64,000 nucleotides of DNA, taken from the NCBI RefSeq assembly GCF_019931575.1, contig NZ_CP082923.1, forward strand, positions 186,001-250,000, in the 5' to 3' direction. The position numbers and the translations under genes were made by a program. Under the pieces are notes generated by a model. The model made no database searches. It saw nothing but the letters and a program-made list of their open reading frames with translations, and was not told where the DNA came from. Shown piece after piece: positions 9,404 to 16,499 of this stretch (its first letter is position 1; every line of letters starts with the position of its first letter). This DNA comes from Caulobacter segnis (GTDB taxonomy: Bacteria > Pseudomonadota > Alphaproteobacteria > Caulobacterales > Caulobacteraceae).

Positions 9404-9571
9404 ATGATCGACGCCAAAATGTCATTCGCCCAAGTTGACGCCGCCCAAGTGGACGTGTCGGGGGCCGCGCGCGGCAAGCGCTTGCCGCCGCTGGTGGGGC
9501 TGGGTCTTGGCGCCATGGTCTCCCTGGGCCTTTGGGTCGGTCTGGCCCTGACGGTCTCGCACCTGCTCTAG
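9404..9571 (+). CDS. Small single-span membrane protein, 55 residues
   Basis: ATG 9404 follows a GGAG ribosome site (9391-9394) at good spacing and opens a 55-codon frame ending at TAG 9571. The predicted peptide has a soluble N-terminus (MIDAKMSFAQVDAAQVDVSG), a basic patch AARGKR, and one hydrophobic helix (VGLGLGAMVSLGLWVGLAL, about residues 31-49). The positive-inside rule puts the N-terminus in the cytoplasm. It stands alone on the plus strand between pssY and the protease gene, and strong hairpins follow it. I do not recognise a family. The small size, good ribosome site and clean membrane segment support a real gene, perhaps a regulator or assembly factor of the EPS machinery. Confidence 0.6.
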   Translation: MIDAKMSFAQVDAAQVDVSGAARGKRLPPLVGLGLGAMVSLGLWVGLALTVSHLL

Positions 9572-9582
9572 ATCGCGCTCTG

Positions 9583-9660
9583 GACGGCCGGACGGTTCGC
9601 CCGCCGGCCGTCTCGAAACGACAGCTTTTCGCGCCCGCTCCGGTTCTCCGGGGCGGGCGC
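9583..9660 (+). terminator. Two consecutive GC-rich hairpins after the small membrane gene
   Basis: The first hairpin has arms GACGGCCGG (9583-9591) and CCGGCCGTC (9604-9612). The second is a nearly uninterrupted 13-bp stem (9631-9643 with 9648-9660, one T-G pair) around a TTCT loop. Neither has a T-run on the plus side, so intrinsic termination is only possible; RNA 3'-end protection is an alternative. Confidence 0.4.
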
Positions 9661-9712
9661 GAACGCATTCCGGACGACCCTCTTCCGGTGGATCGGGCTC
9701 GAGGCGGGGCCA

Positions 9713-9744
9713 AGAAAAAGCCCCGGGCCGGAGGCGCGGGGCTT
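9713..9744 (-). terminator. Rho-independent terminator of the BTLCP protease gene
   Basis: Read on the minus strand, AGCCCCGC and GGGGCT arms flank a short GC-rich loop and run into TTTTTCTT (complement of 9711-9718). It begins about 25 bases beyond the stop of the protease gene. Confidence 0.85.
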
Positions 9745-9767
9745 ACTTCGTCAACCGTGTCGGTCGA

Positions 9768-10592
9768 TCAGACGGCGGTGGTCCACAGGGCGGTGCCCGG
9801 AACCTGACGCTGGACCCAGTGGTAGTTCAGGTCTTCCCAGGGCGTGGCCCACGGGGTCAGGTTGTCCAGAACCACGTCGCCGCTCTTCAGCGAGATCATC
9901 AGCACGGCGTGGCCTTCGCCGCGAGCGGTGACGGCGACGGCCAGCGACAGGGCGCTTTCCGGAACGCCGGCGGCGATCAGGCGGCGGCGCTTTTCAAGGG
10001 CGTAGTCCTCGCAGTCGCCGTACAGCTTGCCGTCGATCAGGCGCGGCAGCGACCAGTATTCCGGCATGCCGTAGATATCCAGGTCGCTGGCCTTCTTGAC
10101 CTCGCGATTGACCGACTGGTTGATCTGGTTCAGCAGCTTCAGCTGGTCGCGCTCGCCGCGCGCCCCCCAGGCCGAGACGGCCGGTTCGGTGACGGCGGCG
10201 ACGATGGTGGCGGCGACCGGAACCGCCGCGGACAGGGCCTCGCGGGGCTGGCCAGCGTCTTCGACGGCGACGGCCGACGAGGCCTCGACGGGGGTCGGCC
10301 GGGCGTCTTCGGCGGCGGTCTTCGGATCGACTTCACGGTGATATTGCGACGCGCCGCCGACCGACGAGGTCGGGACGAGGCTGACGTTGGGGCCGACGCC
10401 CAGCAGGGCCAGCTGGCTGTTCGGCAGGCCGCACGTCTCGGTGTCGCGACGGCACAGATCGGCGAAGCCCATCGGGGCGCTGACGCCCTCGCCGCGCGGC
10501 ATGAACGGCATCGAGCCGGCCTGGGCGCTGGCGCCCGTCATCATCGCGACGGTGGCGGCAATTCCGATAACAGTGTTGCGCGTGTTGAACAT
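9768..10592 (-). CDS. BTLCP-family (transglutaminase-like) cysteine protease, secreted
   Basis: The 274-residue product has a signal peptide (GIAATVAMMTGASAQA), a variable Ala/Pro/Glu-rich linker, and a C-terminal bacterial transglutaminase-like cysteine proteinase domain. The catalytic triad can be read as Cys in YGDCEDYALEKRRRL (about residue 192), His in GEGHAVLMI (about 227) and Asp in VVLDNLTPW (about 242). The best-known member of the fold, LapG, cleaves large adhesins in the periplasm under c-di-GMP control. No LapD-like receptor or RTX adhesin gene is in this window. The location inside an EPS cluster suggests processing of a surface or export component. ATG 10592 directly follows a hairpin that overlaps its ribosome site. 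A terminator follows the gene. Confidence 0.85.
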   Translation of the reverse strand: MFNTRNTVIGIAATVAMMTGASAQAGSMPFMPRGEGVSAPMGFADLCRRDTETCGLPNSQLALLGVGPNVSLVPTSSVGGASQYHREVDPKTAAEDARPTPVEASSAVAVEDAGQPREALSAAVPVAATIVAAVTEPAVSAWGARGERDQLKLLNQINQSVNREVKKASDLDIYGMPEYWSLPRLIDGKLYGDCEDYALEKRRRLIAAGVPESALSLAVAVTARGEGHAVLMISLKSGDVVLDNLTPWATPWEDLNYHWVQRQVPGTALWTTAV

Positions 10593-10594
10593 GC

Positions 10595-10619
10595 TGACCC
10601 CGCTGTGTTCGTGGGGTCA
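10595..10619 (-). promoter_or_regulatory. Hairpin overlapping the ribosome site of the protease gene
   Basis: TGACCCC (10595-10601) and GGGGTCA (10613-10619) form a perfect 7-bp inverted repeat around 11 bases, ending three bases upstream of the start codon. In the minus-strand transcript the arm nearest the ATG reads GGGGTCA, which contains the only purine-rich candidate ribosome site, so folding would hide it. The dyad could instead be a DNA operator. Confidence 0.5.
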
Positions 10620-10852
10620 GTATTCATTCGCGCTCCCAATTCGAGCTGAATTTAGATGGTTTAATTCAAATATAGGCCTGTAGTTATTTTGAAATTAACT
10701 ACAATAATATCAAAATTTACTCAGTAAATTGGACGTGAATAATTGTCCTAAATTATAGATTAACGCGTCCAAGCCCCGTTGAACCGCGCCGCTGGCTGGG
10801 GCAAAATCGGCAAGTAAAGTTCCGGCGGCCTGTCGCCGACCTGGCGAGTGCG
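10620..10852. promoter_or_regulatory. A+T-rich divergent promoter region with operator-like dyads
   Basis: This is one of the most A+T-rich non-coding stretches in the window, lying between divergent genes. It holds a perfect 17-base palindrome AATTTACT-C-AGTAAATT (10714-10730), a second dyad GTAGTTA/TAACTAC (10680-10686 and 10696-10702), and a GGAC...GTCC pair (10731-10748). The spacing of these elements fits one or two repressor sites over divergent promoters for the protease (minus) and the phosphatase (plus). The binding protein is unknown. Confidence 0.6.
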
Positions 10853-11644
10853 ATGTTCAAATCCCTGTTCCGTCCCAAGCAGCAGCCCCGCCGCGCCTCC
10901 TCCACGGACGGGCGCGTGGTTTACGCCGTGGGCGACGTTCATGGGCGGCTCGACCTGCTGGACGGCCTGGTCGACTTGATGACCCAGGACTACCGGGCCA
11001 TGGAGCGGCAGGATCCGCCGGTGCTGGTCATGCTGGGCGACTATGTCGACAGGGGCGCTCAGTCGGCGGCGGTGATCGATCGGCTGATCGACTTGAAGCA
11101 CCAGGCGGTCGCCGAGGGGCGCTTCGAATTCCGCGCCCTGATGGGCAACCACGAGGAGACGCTGTTGCACTTCCTCGACGACTCCCAGGCGGGGCCGTCC
11201 TGGGTCGAGTACGGCGGGGGCGAGACCATGGCGTCCTACGGCGTGCAACGACCCGTGGGACGGGCTGACCCGGAAGTCTGGGAGCAGGCCCGGCAGGCCT
11301 TTCGCGCGGCTTTTCCGGTGGCGCACGCGACCTTTCTTCGCCAGCTGGAGCTGATGGTGGTCTATGGCGACTACGTCTTCGTCCATGCGGGCGTGCGGCC
11401 TGGCCTGCCGCTGGAGCGCCAGGTGGCCGCCGATCTTCTGTGGATCCGCAACGAATTTCTCGACAATCCGCACGGCCTGGGGGCCACCGTCGTTCACGGC
11501 CATACGCCAGTGGAGGAGGTGTTCGTCGGCCGCCAGCGGATCAATGTCGACACGGGCGCCTACGCCACTGGCGTACTGACCGCCGTTAGACTTGATGGCG
11601 GCGAACCGAAGATCATTCAGTTCAGTAAAGCGCGCGCGGCCTGA
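10853..11644 (+). CDS. PPP-family metallophosphatase (serine/threonine phosphatase type)
   Basis: The 263-residue cytoplasmic protein has all PPP-superfamily metal and phosphate motifs in order: GDVHGR (about residues 27-32), GDYVDRG (62-68), GNHE (97-100), HAGVRPG (about 177) and VVHGHTP (about 213). Enzymes of this group remove phosphate from Ser/Thr, sometimes Tyr, in bacterial PrpA/PrpE-type proteins, and some act on dinucleotides (ApaH). Its place between the EPS kinase/polymerase block and the Wza-like export gene makes a role in countering EPS-related phosphorylation possible, but that is inference. The next gene follows after 87 bases. Confidence 0.85.
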   Translation: MFKSLFRPKQQPRRASSTDGRVVYAVGDVHGRLDLLDGLVDLMTQDYRAMERQDPPVLVMLGDYVDRGAQSAAVIDRLIDLKHQAVAEGRFEFRALMGNHEETLLHFLDDSQAGPSWVEYGGGETMASYGVQRPVGRADPEVWEQARQAFRAAFPVAHATFLRQLELMVVYGDYVFVHAGVRPGLPLERQVAADLLWIRNEFLDNPHGLGATVVHGHTPVEEVFVGRQRINVDTGAYATGVLTAVRLDGGEPKIIQFSKARAA

Positions 11645-11731
11645 GACTTCGCCTTGTTCATCTCGCGGTCACGTGCGATGTGGCATTTCAACCTCCAGAC
11701 TCGACTAGTTTCCAAGGTGAGAAGCTTCGCC

Positions 11732-12331
11732 ATGATCGATGTTTCGAAACTCTCGCGCGCGCTCGCGATGCTGGCGCTGGCCGTCTGCATGACGTTCGGC
11801 GCCCTGGGCGGACCCGCTCATGCCCAGCAGCCGGCGATCGGCGGTACGCCCGTGTCGGCGGCGGCCCAGTCGTTGGACTACCTGCTCGGTCCGGGCGACA
11901 AGGTCCGGGTGACCGTCTACGGCGAGGAGTCGCTGTCGGGCGAGTTCTTCGTCACCGGCAGCGGCCTGATGTCCCTGCCGCTGATCGGCGAGCTCAAGGC
12001 GGGTGGGCTGACCGTCGGCCAGTTCCAGCAGACCGTGCAGCGGGCGCTCAGCGACGGCTATCTGAAGGACCCGCGCGTCAGCGCCGAGGTCCTGACCTTC
12101 CGCCCGTTCTACATCCTGGGTGAAGTCGACAAGCCGGGCACCTATCCCTACACCTCGGGCCTGACCGTGCTGAACGCCGTGGCCACCGCCGGCGGCTTCA
12201 CCTATCGCGCCGACAAGCGCACCGTCTGGATCAAGCACAACGGCGAAACCGCCGAAGAGAAGAACGAACTGACGCCGTCGACGACGGTGGCGCCGGGCGA
12301 CACGATCCGCATCGGCGAGCGCTTCTTCTGA
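11732..12331 (+). CDS. Polysaccharide export protein (Wza/GumB-like, short form)
   Basis: The 199-residue product has a signal peptide cleaved after PAHA, a polysaccharide-export domain starting at LDYLLGPGDKVRVTVYGEES, and an SLBB domain (FYILGEVDKPGTYPY through AGGFTYRAD). The chain passes through the periplasm and outer membrane via such proteins. It is much shorter than E. coli Wza: there is one SLBB domain, no lipobox cysteine and no C-terminal membrane-crossing helix, so it may rely on the outer-membrane barrel at 3066 as partner. ATG 11732 follows AAGGTGAG at workable spacing; in-frame starts further upstream give no extra signal sequence. A strong terminator follows. Confidence 0.9.
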   Translation: MIDVSKLSRALAMLALAVCMTFGALGGPAHAQQPAIGGTPVSAAAQSLDYLLGPGDKVRVTVYGEESLSGEFFVTGSGLMSLPLIGELKAGGLTVGQFQQTVQRALSDGYLKDPRVSAEVLTFRPFYILGEVDKPGTYPYTSGLTVLNAVATAGGFTYRADKRTVWIKHNGETAEEKNELTPSTTVAPGDTIRIGERFF

Positions 12332-12358
12332 TCCGCTGACGCGGCGATGCGTGAAAGG

Positions 12359-12392
12359 GGCCCGGCGGGAAACCGCCGGGCCTTCTTCGTTT
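12359..12392 (+). terminator. Rho-independent terminator after the EPS export gene
   Basis: Perfect 10-bp stem GGCCCGGCGG / CCGCCGGGCC closed by a GAAA tetraloop (12369-12372) and followed by TTCTTCGTTT. Confidence 0.92.
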
Positions 12393-12399
12393 CCGGCGA

Positions 12400-12606
12400 C
12401 TACTCGGGGGCTTTTCCGCGAACGGCGTCGAGGATGGCGTCGGTGGTCCGGGCCGACGGCTCGGGCGTGGCCTCGCCAGCCGCCGCCAGCAGGTCGACCG
12501 CGGCGTCCGACTGGGCCAGCAGCGCTATGGCGGCGTCCCGGTCGGGCCAGGCGTGGATGTCAGGCCCCAGCATTGAGAGGCGTCGCCGGAATTCGGAAAG
12601 ATCCAT
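12400..12606 (-). CDS. Small protein overlapping the ECF sigma gene, possible anti-sigma partner
   Basis: The 68-residue product (MDLSEFRRRLSMLGPDIHAW and on) starts 47 bases inside the 3' end of the sigma gene, which suggests translational coupling. It has no signal peptide or membrane helix and is mostly helical, with an FRRRL...GPD..WP...AA..LL pattern. From memory this pattern recurs in short alphaproteobacterial proteins encoded just downstream of ECF sigma genes; this needs a search. A GTG two codons upstream could also start it. The role is unproven; negative control of the sigma factor is the obvious hypothesis. Confidence 0.6.
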   Translation of the reverse strand: MDLSEFRRRLSMLGPDIHAWPDRDAAIALLAQSDAAVDLLAAAGEATPEPSARTTDAILDAVRGKAPE

Positions 12607-13222
12607 GACCACGGAGGCTCTTCTGCCTTTGGATGAGGGTCCGTAAGCTCTGCTTGCCCCGCTTGAGGAGCGAGCGCACGGCCTGTTCGGTGGTGTCCAG
12701 GACGCACGCTATTCTAGCGACGTCCAGGTCCTCGAAATAGAACATTGTCAGCGCCTGGCGCTGGCTGTCGGGCAGCTGGGCCAGGCAGTCGCGTAGGGAC
12801 AGGGCGCTCTCGCGGCGTTCCAGGGCCTGGTGCTGGTTCTCGACCTCGGCGGCTGGCGCGGCCTCGGCCAGGCGGGTGATCGCCTCGTGCGGCTCGGGCG
12901 TGGCCCGGCGCGACCGATAGCGGTCGATAGCCTTGTTGACCGCGATCCGGTGCAGCCAGGTGGTGAAGCGCGCCTCGGGCGTCCAGCCTTCCCGCGCCCG
13001 CCAGGCGGCGACGAAGGCCTCCTGCGCCACGTCCTCGGCCTCGTGCGCGTCGCCCAGGATGTTGAGCGCCAGTCGTCGGACGACGCCCGCGTGGCGGTCG
13101 ACGAGGACGCGGAAGGCGCGTTCATCGCCATCGCGCGAGGCCCCGAACAGGGCCTCGTCCGACAAGACCGTCAGGGCCTGAGGTGCGGGCGAGATGCGAT
13201 CGTTCGAGAGGTGCTTCGACAT
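12560..13222 (-). CDS. ECF-family RNA polymerase sigma factor
   Basis: The 220-residue product has region 2 (AFRVLVDRHAGVVRRLALNI, DAHEAEDVAQEAFVAAWRAR, FTTWLHRIAVNKAIDRYR) and region 4 (LPDSQRQALTMFYFEDLDVA then VLDTTEQAVRSLLKRGKQSL), with no region 1.1 or 3, as in group IV sigma factors. ATG 13222 was preferred over an in-frame start 33 bases upstream because MSKHLSND better matches the family's loose N-terminus. Its downstream partner overlaps it. Upstream lies an A+T-rich gap (13223-13325) that probably holds its own promoter. The nearest neighbours are the flagellin operon and the EPS export gene, so its regulon could include either, but nothing in the sequence proves this. Confidence 0.9.
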   Translation of the reverse strand: MSKHLSNDRISPAPQALTVLSDEALFGASRDGDERAFRVLVDRHAGVVRRLALNILGDAHEAEDVAQEAFVAAWRAREGWTPEARFTTWLHRIAVNKAIDRYRSRRATPEPHEAITRLAEAAPAAEVENQHQALERRESALSLRDCLAQLPDSQRQALTMFYFEDLDVARIACVLDTTEQAVRSLLKRGKQSLRTLIQRQKSLRGHGSFRIPATPLNAGA

Positions 13223-13325
13223 GAGAGTTTCCGCAGTTCTGTGCGGAACAATCAAAGCAATGCTTGTGCCAGAAATATGTATTCATTGAAGATTTAACTT
13301 ACAATCTATCGTTATATTTTGAATC

Positions 13326-13700
13326 TTATCCCTGCGGTGTTTTGTGAAATTCTTTGCAAAGTGGCTGAAGCAATTGGATGGCCAACTCATACGAGTTGGG
13401 TACATTTCCTCCTCGATCGCCACCATTCATCAGGTTCAGCAACCTTTGATAGAAGGCGCGGAGCGTGGTTCCGTTTCGGCCGACTGCGGAAAAATTCAAA
13501 GTCGCAACAAGGACGGTAAGTATCCGTACAGAGCGTGCGACGTGTTCGCACATGACATCGAGCTTTTTTTGCTCGTGGGCATCTTTTGCCGAGACGATGG
13601 CGCGATACAGTTCGGCGTGAACATTCGCCAAAATGTCGCGAGGATTCTGATTCAATTGCTGCGAGGCTTTGTAGGCTCGCAGGGCGCTATTCATCGTCAT
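13326..13700 (-). CDS. fliS: Flagellar secretion chaperone FliS
   Basis: The 124-residue helical protein reads ALRAYKASQQLNQNPRDILA, then LYRAIVSAKDAHEQKKLDVM and LLNLMNGGDR, the layout of FliS. FliS binds flagellin in the cytoplasm and prevents premature polymerisation before export. The start (ATG 13700, or ATG 13694) lies inside the 3' end of fliD, a 14-base overlap, so the two are co-translated. The gene is clearly poorer in G+C than its neighbours: two 60-base lines counted by hand give about 52 percent. That could reflect recent acquisition or relaxed selection. Confidence in the family is good, but the sequence is divergent. Confidence 0.8.
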   Translation of the reverse strand: MTMNSALRAYKASQQLNQNPRDILANVHAELYRAIVSAKDAHEQKKLDVMCEHVARSVRILTVLVATLNFSAVGRNGTTLRAFYQRLLNLMNGGDRGGNVPNSYELAIQLLQPLCKEFHKTPQG

Positions 13701-15375
13701 CGCTTGAGCTCCCGAGGATGGCTTTGATCTGCTGTTGCAGCACCTGGGCGGCGTACAGCTCCTGCTCCATGGCGGAGTATTTCTGGACCAGCTTGGTGCG
13801 GTAGGTTTCGGCGTCGTCACGGATCTGGTCGGACTTGTCCGAGAGGGCCGCGTTGGTCTCGTTCAGGCTCTGGATCTGCTTCTGGATCACGCCGGTCGAA
13901 CTGTCGGCGTAGCTGTTGAGCAGCGTGGTCACCAAGTCGGCGAAGCCCTGCTGGAGACTGACGTCGATCGAGGTGCTCTGGGTGGCGACCAGGGCGAAAG
14001 ACAGGCCCTCGTAGATCGTGCCGCTGGCGCCGACGATGCGGTTGCCCGAGACGGTGAACAGGCCGCTTTCCCCACCCACGGTGACGTCGGTGATCGCGCC
14101 GTCGGTCACCGAGACGTCCAGGGTGAACGACAGCGAGGCCGAGGTGTCGTTCTTCAGCAGCTTCAGGGCGCTGTCGCTGGTGGTGAACTTGGTCTCGAAG
14201 AAGCCCTGGAGGCTGTCCAGGTTCTCCAGCAGCAGGTTGTCCAGCGTGGTCTCGTCCGAGAGCTCAAGCTGGTTGTCGGCGTTCAACGTAATGCCCAGCG
14301 AGGCCAGCGTGCTGACGGTGTCGTCGGCCGCGGCGACCGACTGGCCCAGAACGCCGGACAGCTGCTTGGTCACGCCGCGCAGGATGGAGTCGGCGAACAG
14401 CACCGCGTCGTCGGCCACCGTGCCGTCCGAACCCACCGTCTGGTTGGTGTCGATGAAATCGCGCAGGGCGTTGTAGGCGTCGATGAAGTCGGTGATCGCC
14501 GTCTTCACGTCCTCGTAGTTCGGCTCGATGTCGAGAGTGATGGTCTGGCCGGTGGTGGCCTGCAGCAGCGAGATCGACAGGCCCGGAATGGTGTCGGTCA
14601 GCTGGTTGCTCGCGCTGGTGACCTCCAGGCCGTCGATGGTGACGATGGCGGGCTGGGCCGCCTGCAGCACGTTGGCGAAGGCGCCGTCGGTGTCCGTCAG
14701 GCCGATGGCCTGGGCCGCGCCGCTGTTGTCGGTGACCTGGATGTCGACATCGGTGTCGCTGGCCGACAGCACCAGGCGATAATCGCCGTCGTCGACCTTC
14801 AGCAGGGTGGCGTTGACGCCCGTGGTTCCGCTCTGGGCGTTGATCGCCGCCGCCAGGCTGGTGAGCGTCATGTCGCTGGTAATGGCGATCGTCGCGCTGG
14901 TCCCGGCCTCGACGCCGATCGTGAAGTCGCCGCTGACACCCAGGGCGGCCGAGGCGTCCTGGGCGGTGGAGGCGACCTTCATCGCCTTGGCCAGCTGGGT
15001 GATCGTGATCGCGTAGGAGGCGGCGGTCGCGTCGTCGTCGGCGCTGACGGCGATGACGTCGGTGGCGTCCGAGCCGTCGGACGCCGTCAGATAGGCCGAC
15101 TTCTCGTCGAACGCGTTGCCGCTGGTCGACAGGCTGCTGTAGGCGACCGACTTCAGCGCCGATAGCGAGTCGGTGATGTCGGTGAGCAGCGACTGCAGCG
15201 ACTGATAGGCGCTGATCTTGGTGGTGTTGGCCGTGACCTTGGCGTCCAGCGTGTCGGCGCGCGCGGTCTTCTGGGCCACCGCCGCCTCGATCAGCGAGTC
15301 GGTGTCCAGGCCCGAGATCGTGCCGGTCAGATAGCTGGTCGACCCGCTGGTCGAGACGGTGCTGGTGGTGGTCAT
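13687..15375 (-). CDS. fliD: Flagellar filament cap protein FliD (HAP2)
   Basis: The 562-residue secreted protein begins with the typical FliD N-terminus (GTISGLDTDSLIEAAVAQKT), contains the middle repeats of Ser/Thr/Asp-rich beta domains (GLEVTSASNQLTDTIPGLSI is the classic HAP2 motif), and ends in the conserved helical C-terminus (MEQELYAAQVLQQQIKAIL). It caps the growing filament and folds incoming flagellin. It lies 61 bases downstream of flagellin in the same direction and overlaps fliS. As I recall, FliD and FliS are not part of the well-studied C. crescentus flagellar gene set, so their presence marks this locus as distinct. Confidence 0.92.
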   Translation of the reverse strand: MTTTSTVSTSGSTSYLTGTISGLDTDSLIEAAVAQKTARADTLDAKVTANTTKISAYQSLQSLLTDITDSLSALKSVAYSSLSTSGNAFDEKSAYLTASDGSDATDVIAVSADDDATAASYAITITQLAKAMKVASTAQDASAALGVSGDFTIGVEAGTSATIAITSDMTLTSLAAAINAQSGTTGVNATLLKVDDGDYRLVLSASDTDVDIQVTDNSGAAQAIGLTDTDGAFANVLQAAQPAIVTIDGLEVTSASNQLTDTIPGLSISLLQATTGQTITLDIEPNYEDVKTAITDFIDAYNALRDFIDTNQTVGSDGTVADDAVLFADSILRGVTKQLSGVLGQSVAAADDTVSTLASLGITLNADNQLELSDETTLDNLLLENLDSLQGFFETKFTTSDSALKLLKNDTSASLSFTLDVSVTDGAITDVTVGGESGLFTVSGNRIVGASGTIYEGLSFALVATQSTSIDVSLQQGFADLVTTLLNSYADSSTGVIQKQIQSLNETNAALSDKSDQIRDDAETYRTKLVQKYSAMEQELYAAQVLQQQIKAILGSSSDDDE

Positions 15376-15436
15376 AGGATCGCCGAAGAGACGGCGGGAG
15401 GACGCCTGAGCCCTCCCGCCAGAGGTGCCGGGCCGA

Positions 15437-16261
15437 CTACTGCAGCAGCTTCAGAAGCGACTGGCTCATCGAGTTGGCCTGCGAGAGGGCCGAAATCGCG
15501 GCGCTGGTCAGCGTCTGATAGTTGGTGAAGTTGGTCTGCTCGGTCGCGATGTCGACGTCCGAAATCGCCGACTCAGCCGACTGCAGGTTCTCCAGCGAGG
15601 TGCTGATCACGTCGCCCCGGAACTCGAAACGCGACAGGGTCGCGCCGACATTGGCTCGCATCTCGGACACCTGGGTGATGGCGGTCGAGATGAGGTCCAT
15701 GTTCGCCGCGGCCGAGGCCGCGTCCGTGATCGAGGTGCCGCTGATCAGCAGGTCCGCCGTGGTGGCGCCGTCCAGCTGCACCGTGATGGTGTCGGTGCTG
15801 GCGGTGCCGACCAGGAAGTCCACGCCGGTCGAGTAGTCGCTGGCGCCATCCAACAGAGCCACGCCGTTGAAGTTCGTGGTCGTGGTGATGTCGTCGATTT
15901 CCTCGAGCAGCTGCTGATACTCGGCGTCGATGTAGCTGAGGTCGTCGGCGCTGGAGCTGCCCGACTGGGCCTGGGCCGTCAGCGAGTTCATGCGCTGAAG
16001 GATGTCGGCCACGTTGGACAGCGCGCCGTCAGCCGTGTTCAGCACCGAGGTGCCGCTGGTGACGTTGGTGGCGGCTTGGTTGAGCACGGTGATGTCGGCG
16101 TTCATGGACGTGGCGATGGCGAGGCCGGAGGCGTCGTCCTTCGCGCTCACGATCCGCGAGCCGCTCGACAGCTTGGCCAGGGATTCGCTCTGCGCCGCCG
16201 AATTGTTGTTCAGGTAGCGCAGGGCGGTGTTGGCCGCCGTGTTGGTCGAGATAACAGGCAT
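15437..16261 (-). CDS. Flagellin
   Basis: The 274-residue protein has the D0/D1 flagellin ends: N-terminal INTNT-type sequence (MPVISTNTAANTALRYLNNN) with KLSSGSRIVSAKDDASGLAI, and C-terminal ENLQSAESAISDVDIATEQT followed by a helical end LSQANSMSQSLLKLLQ. The short variable middle and overall size match the roughly 275-residue flagellins of Caulobacter. It is exported by the flagellar type III apparatus and polymerises into the filament. It is the first gene of the minus-strand operon flagellin-fliD-fliS and faces flgD divergently. Which Caulobacter flagellin type it corresponds to cannot be told by eye. Confidence 0.95.
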   Translation of the reverse strand: MPVISTNTAANTALRYLNNNSAAQSESLAKLSSGSRIVSAKDDASGLAIATSMNADITVLNQAATNVTSGTSVLNTADGALSNVADILQRMNSLTAQAQSGSSSADDLSYIDAEYQQLLEEIDDITTTTNFNGVALLDGASDYSTGVDFLVGTASTDTITVQLDGATTADLLISGTSITDAASAAANMDLISTAITQVSEMRANVGATLSRFEFRGDVISTSLENLQSAESAISDVDIATEQTNFTNYQTLTSAAISALSQANSMSQSLLKLLQ

Positions 16262-16499
16262 CTTCTAATCCGCTTCTCTTCGGAAGCCGGGCGGGGAGAG
16301 TCCCGACCGGGAAGCATCGCCCGCGGTTCTTCGCGGACGGACTTCAGGATCTTGAACGGAGCGCCCCGGGCGGATGGGGCGGTCTTTTTTCAGCGGAATT
16401 TTTCGCGAATTTTTTGCGCCCCATCAGGCGGGGAGCCTCCGTTCAACAGGTCATCGGCGCCGGCAAGGCGTCGCGCCTCTCGAACCCCCGAGGTTTCCG
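16262..16499. promoter_or_regulatory. Divergent regulatory region between flagellin and flgD
   Basis: The 238-base gap must contain the promoters of both flagellar operons. The centre is a T-rich block (16383-16421) with the palindrome TTCGCGAA. One spacing match to a sigma-54 element exists on the plus strand, GG-N10-GC in GGTCTTTTTTCAGC (about 16380-16394), but the flanking bases fit the TGGCAC/TTGC consensus poorly. No good sigma-28 site was seen. Confidence 0.45.

Noticed and set aside
16380..16394. Sigma-54-like element GG-N10-GC upstream of flgD
   Set aside because: Only the GG and GC spacing fits; the bases around them do not match TGGCAC or TTGC, so chance is likely.
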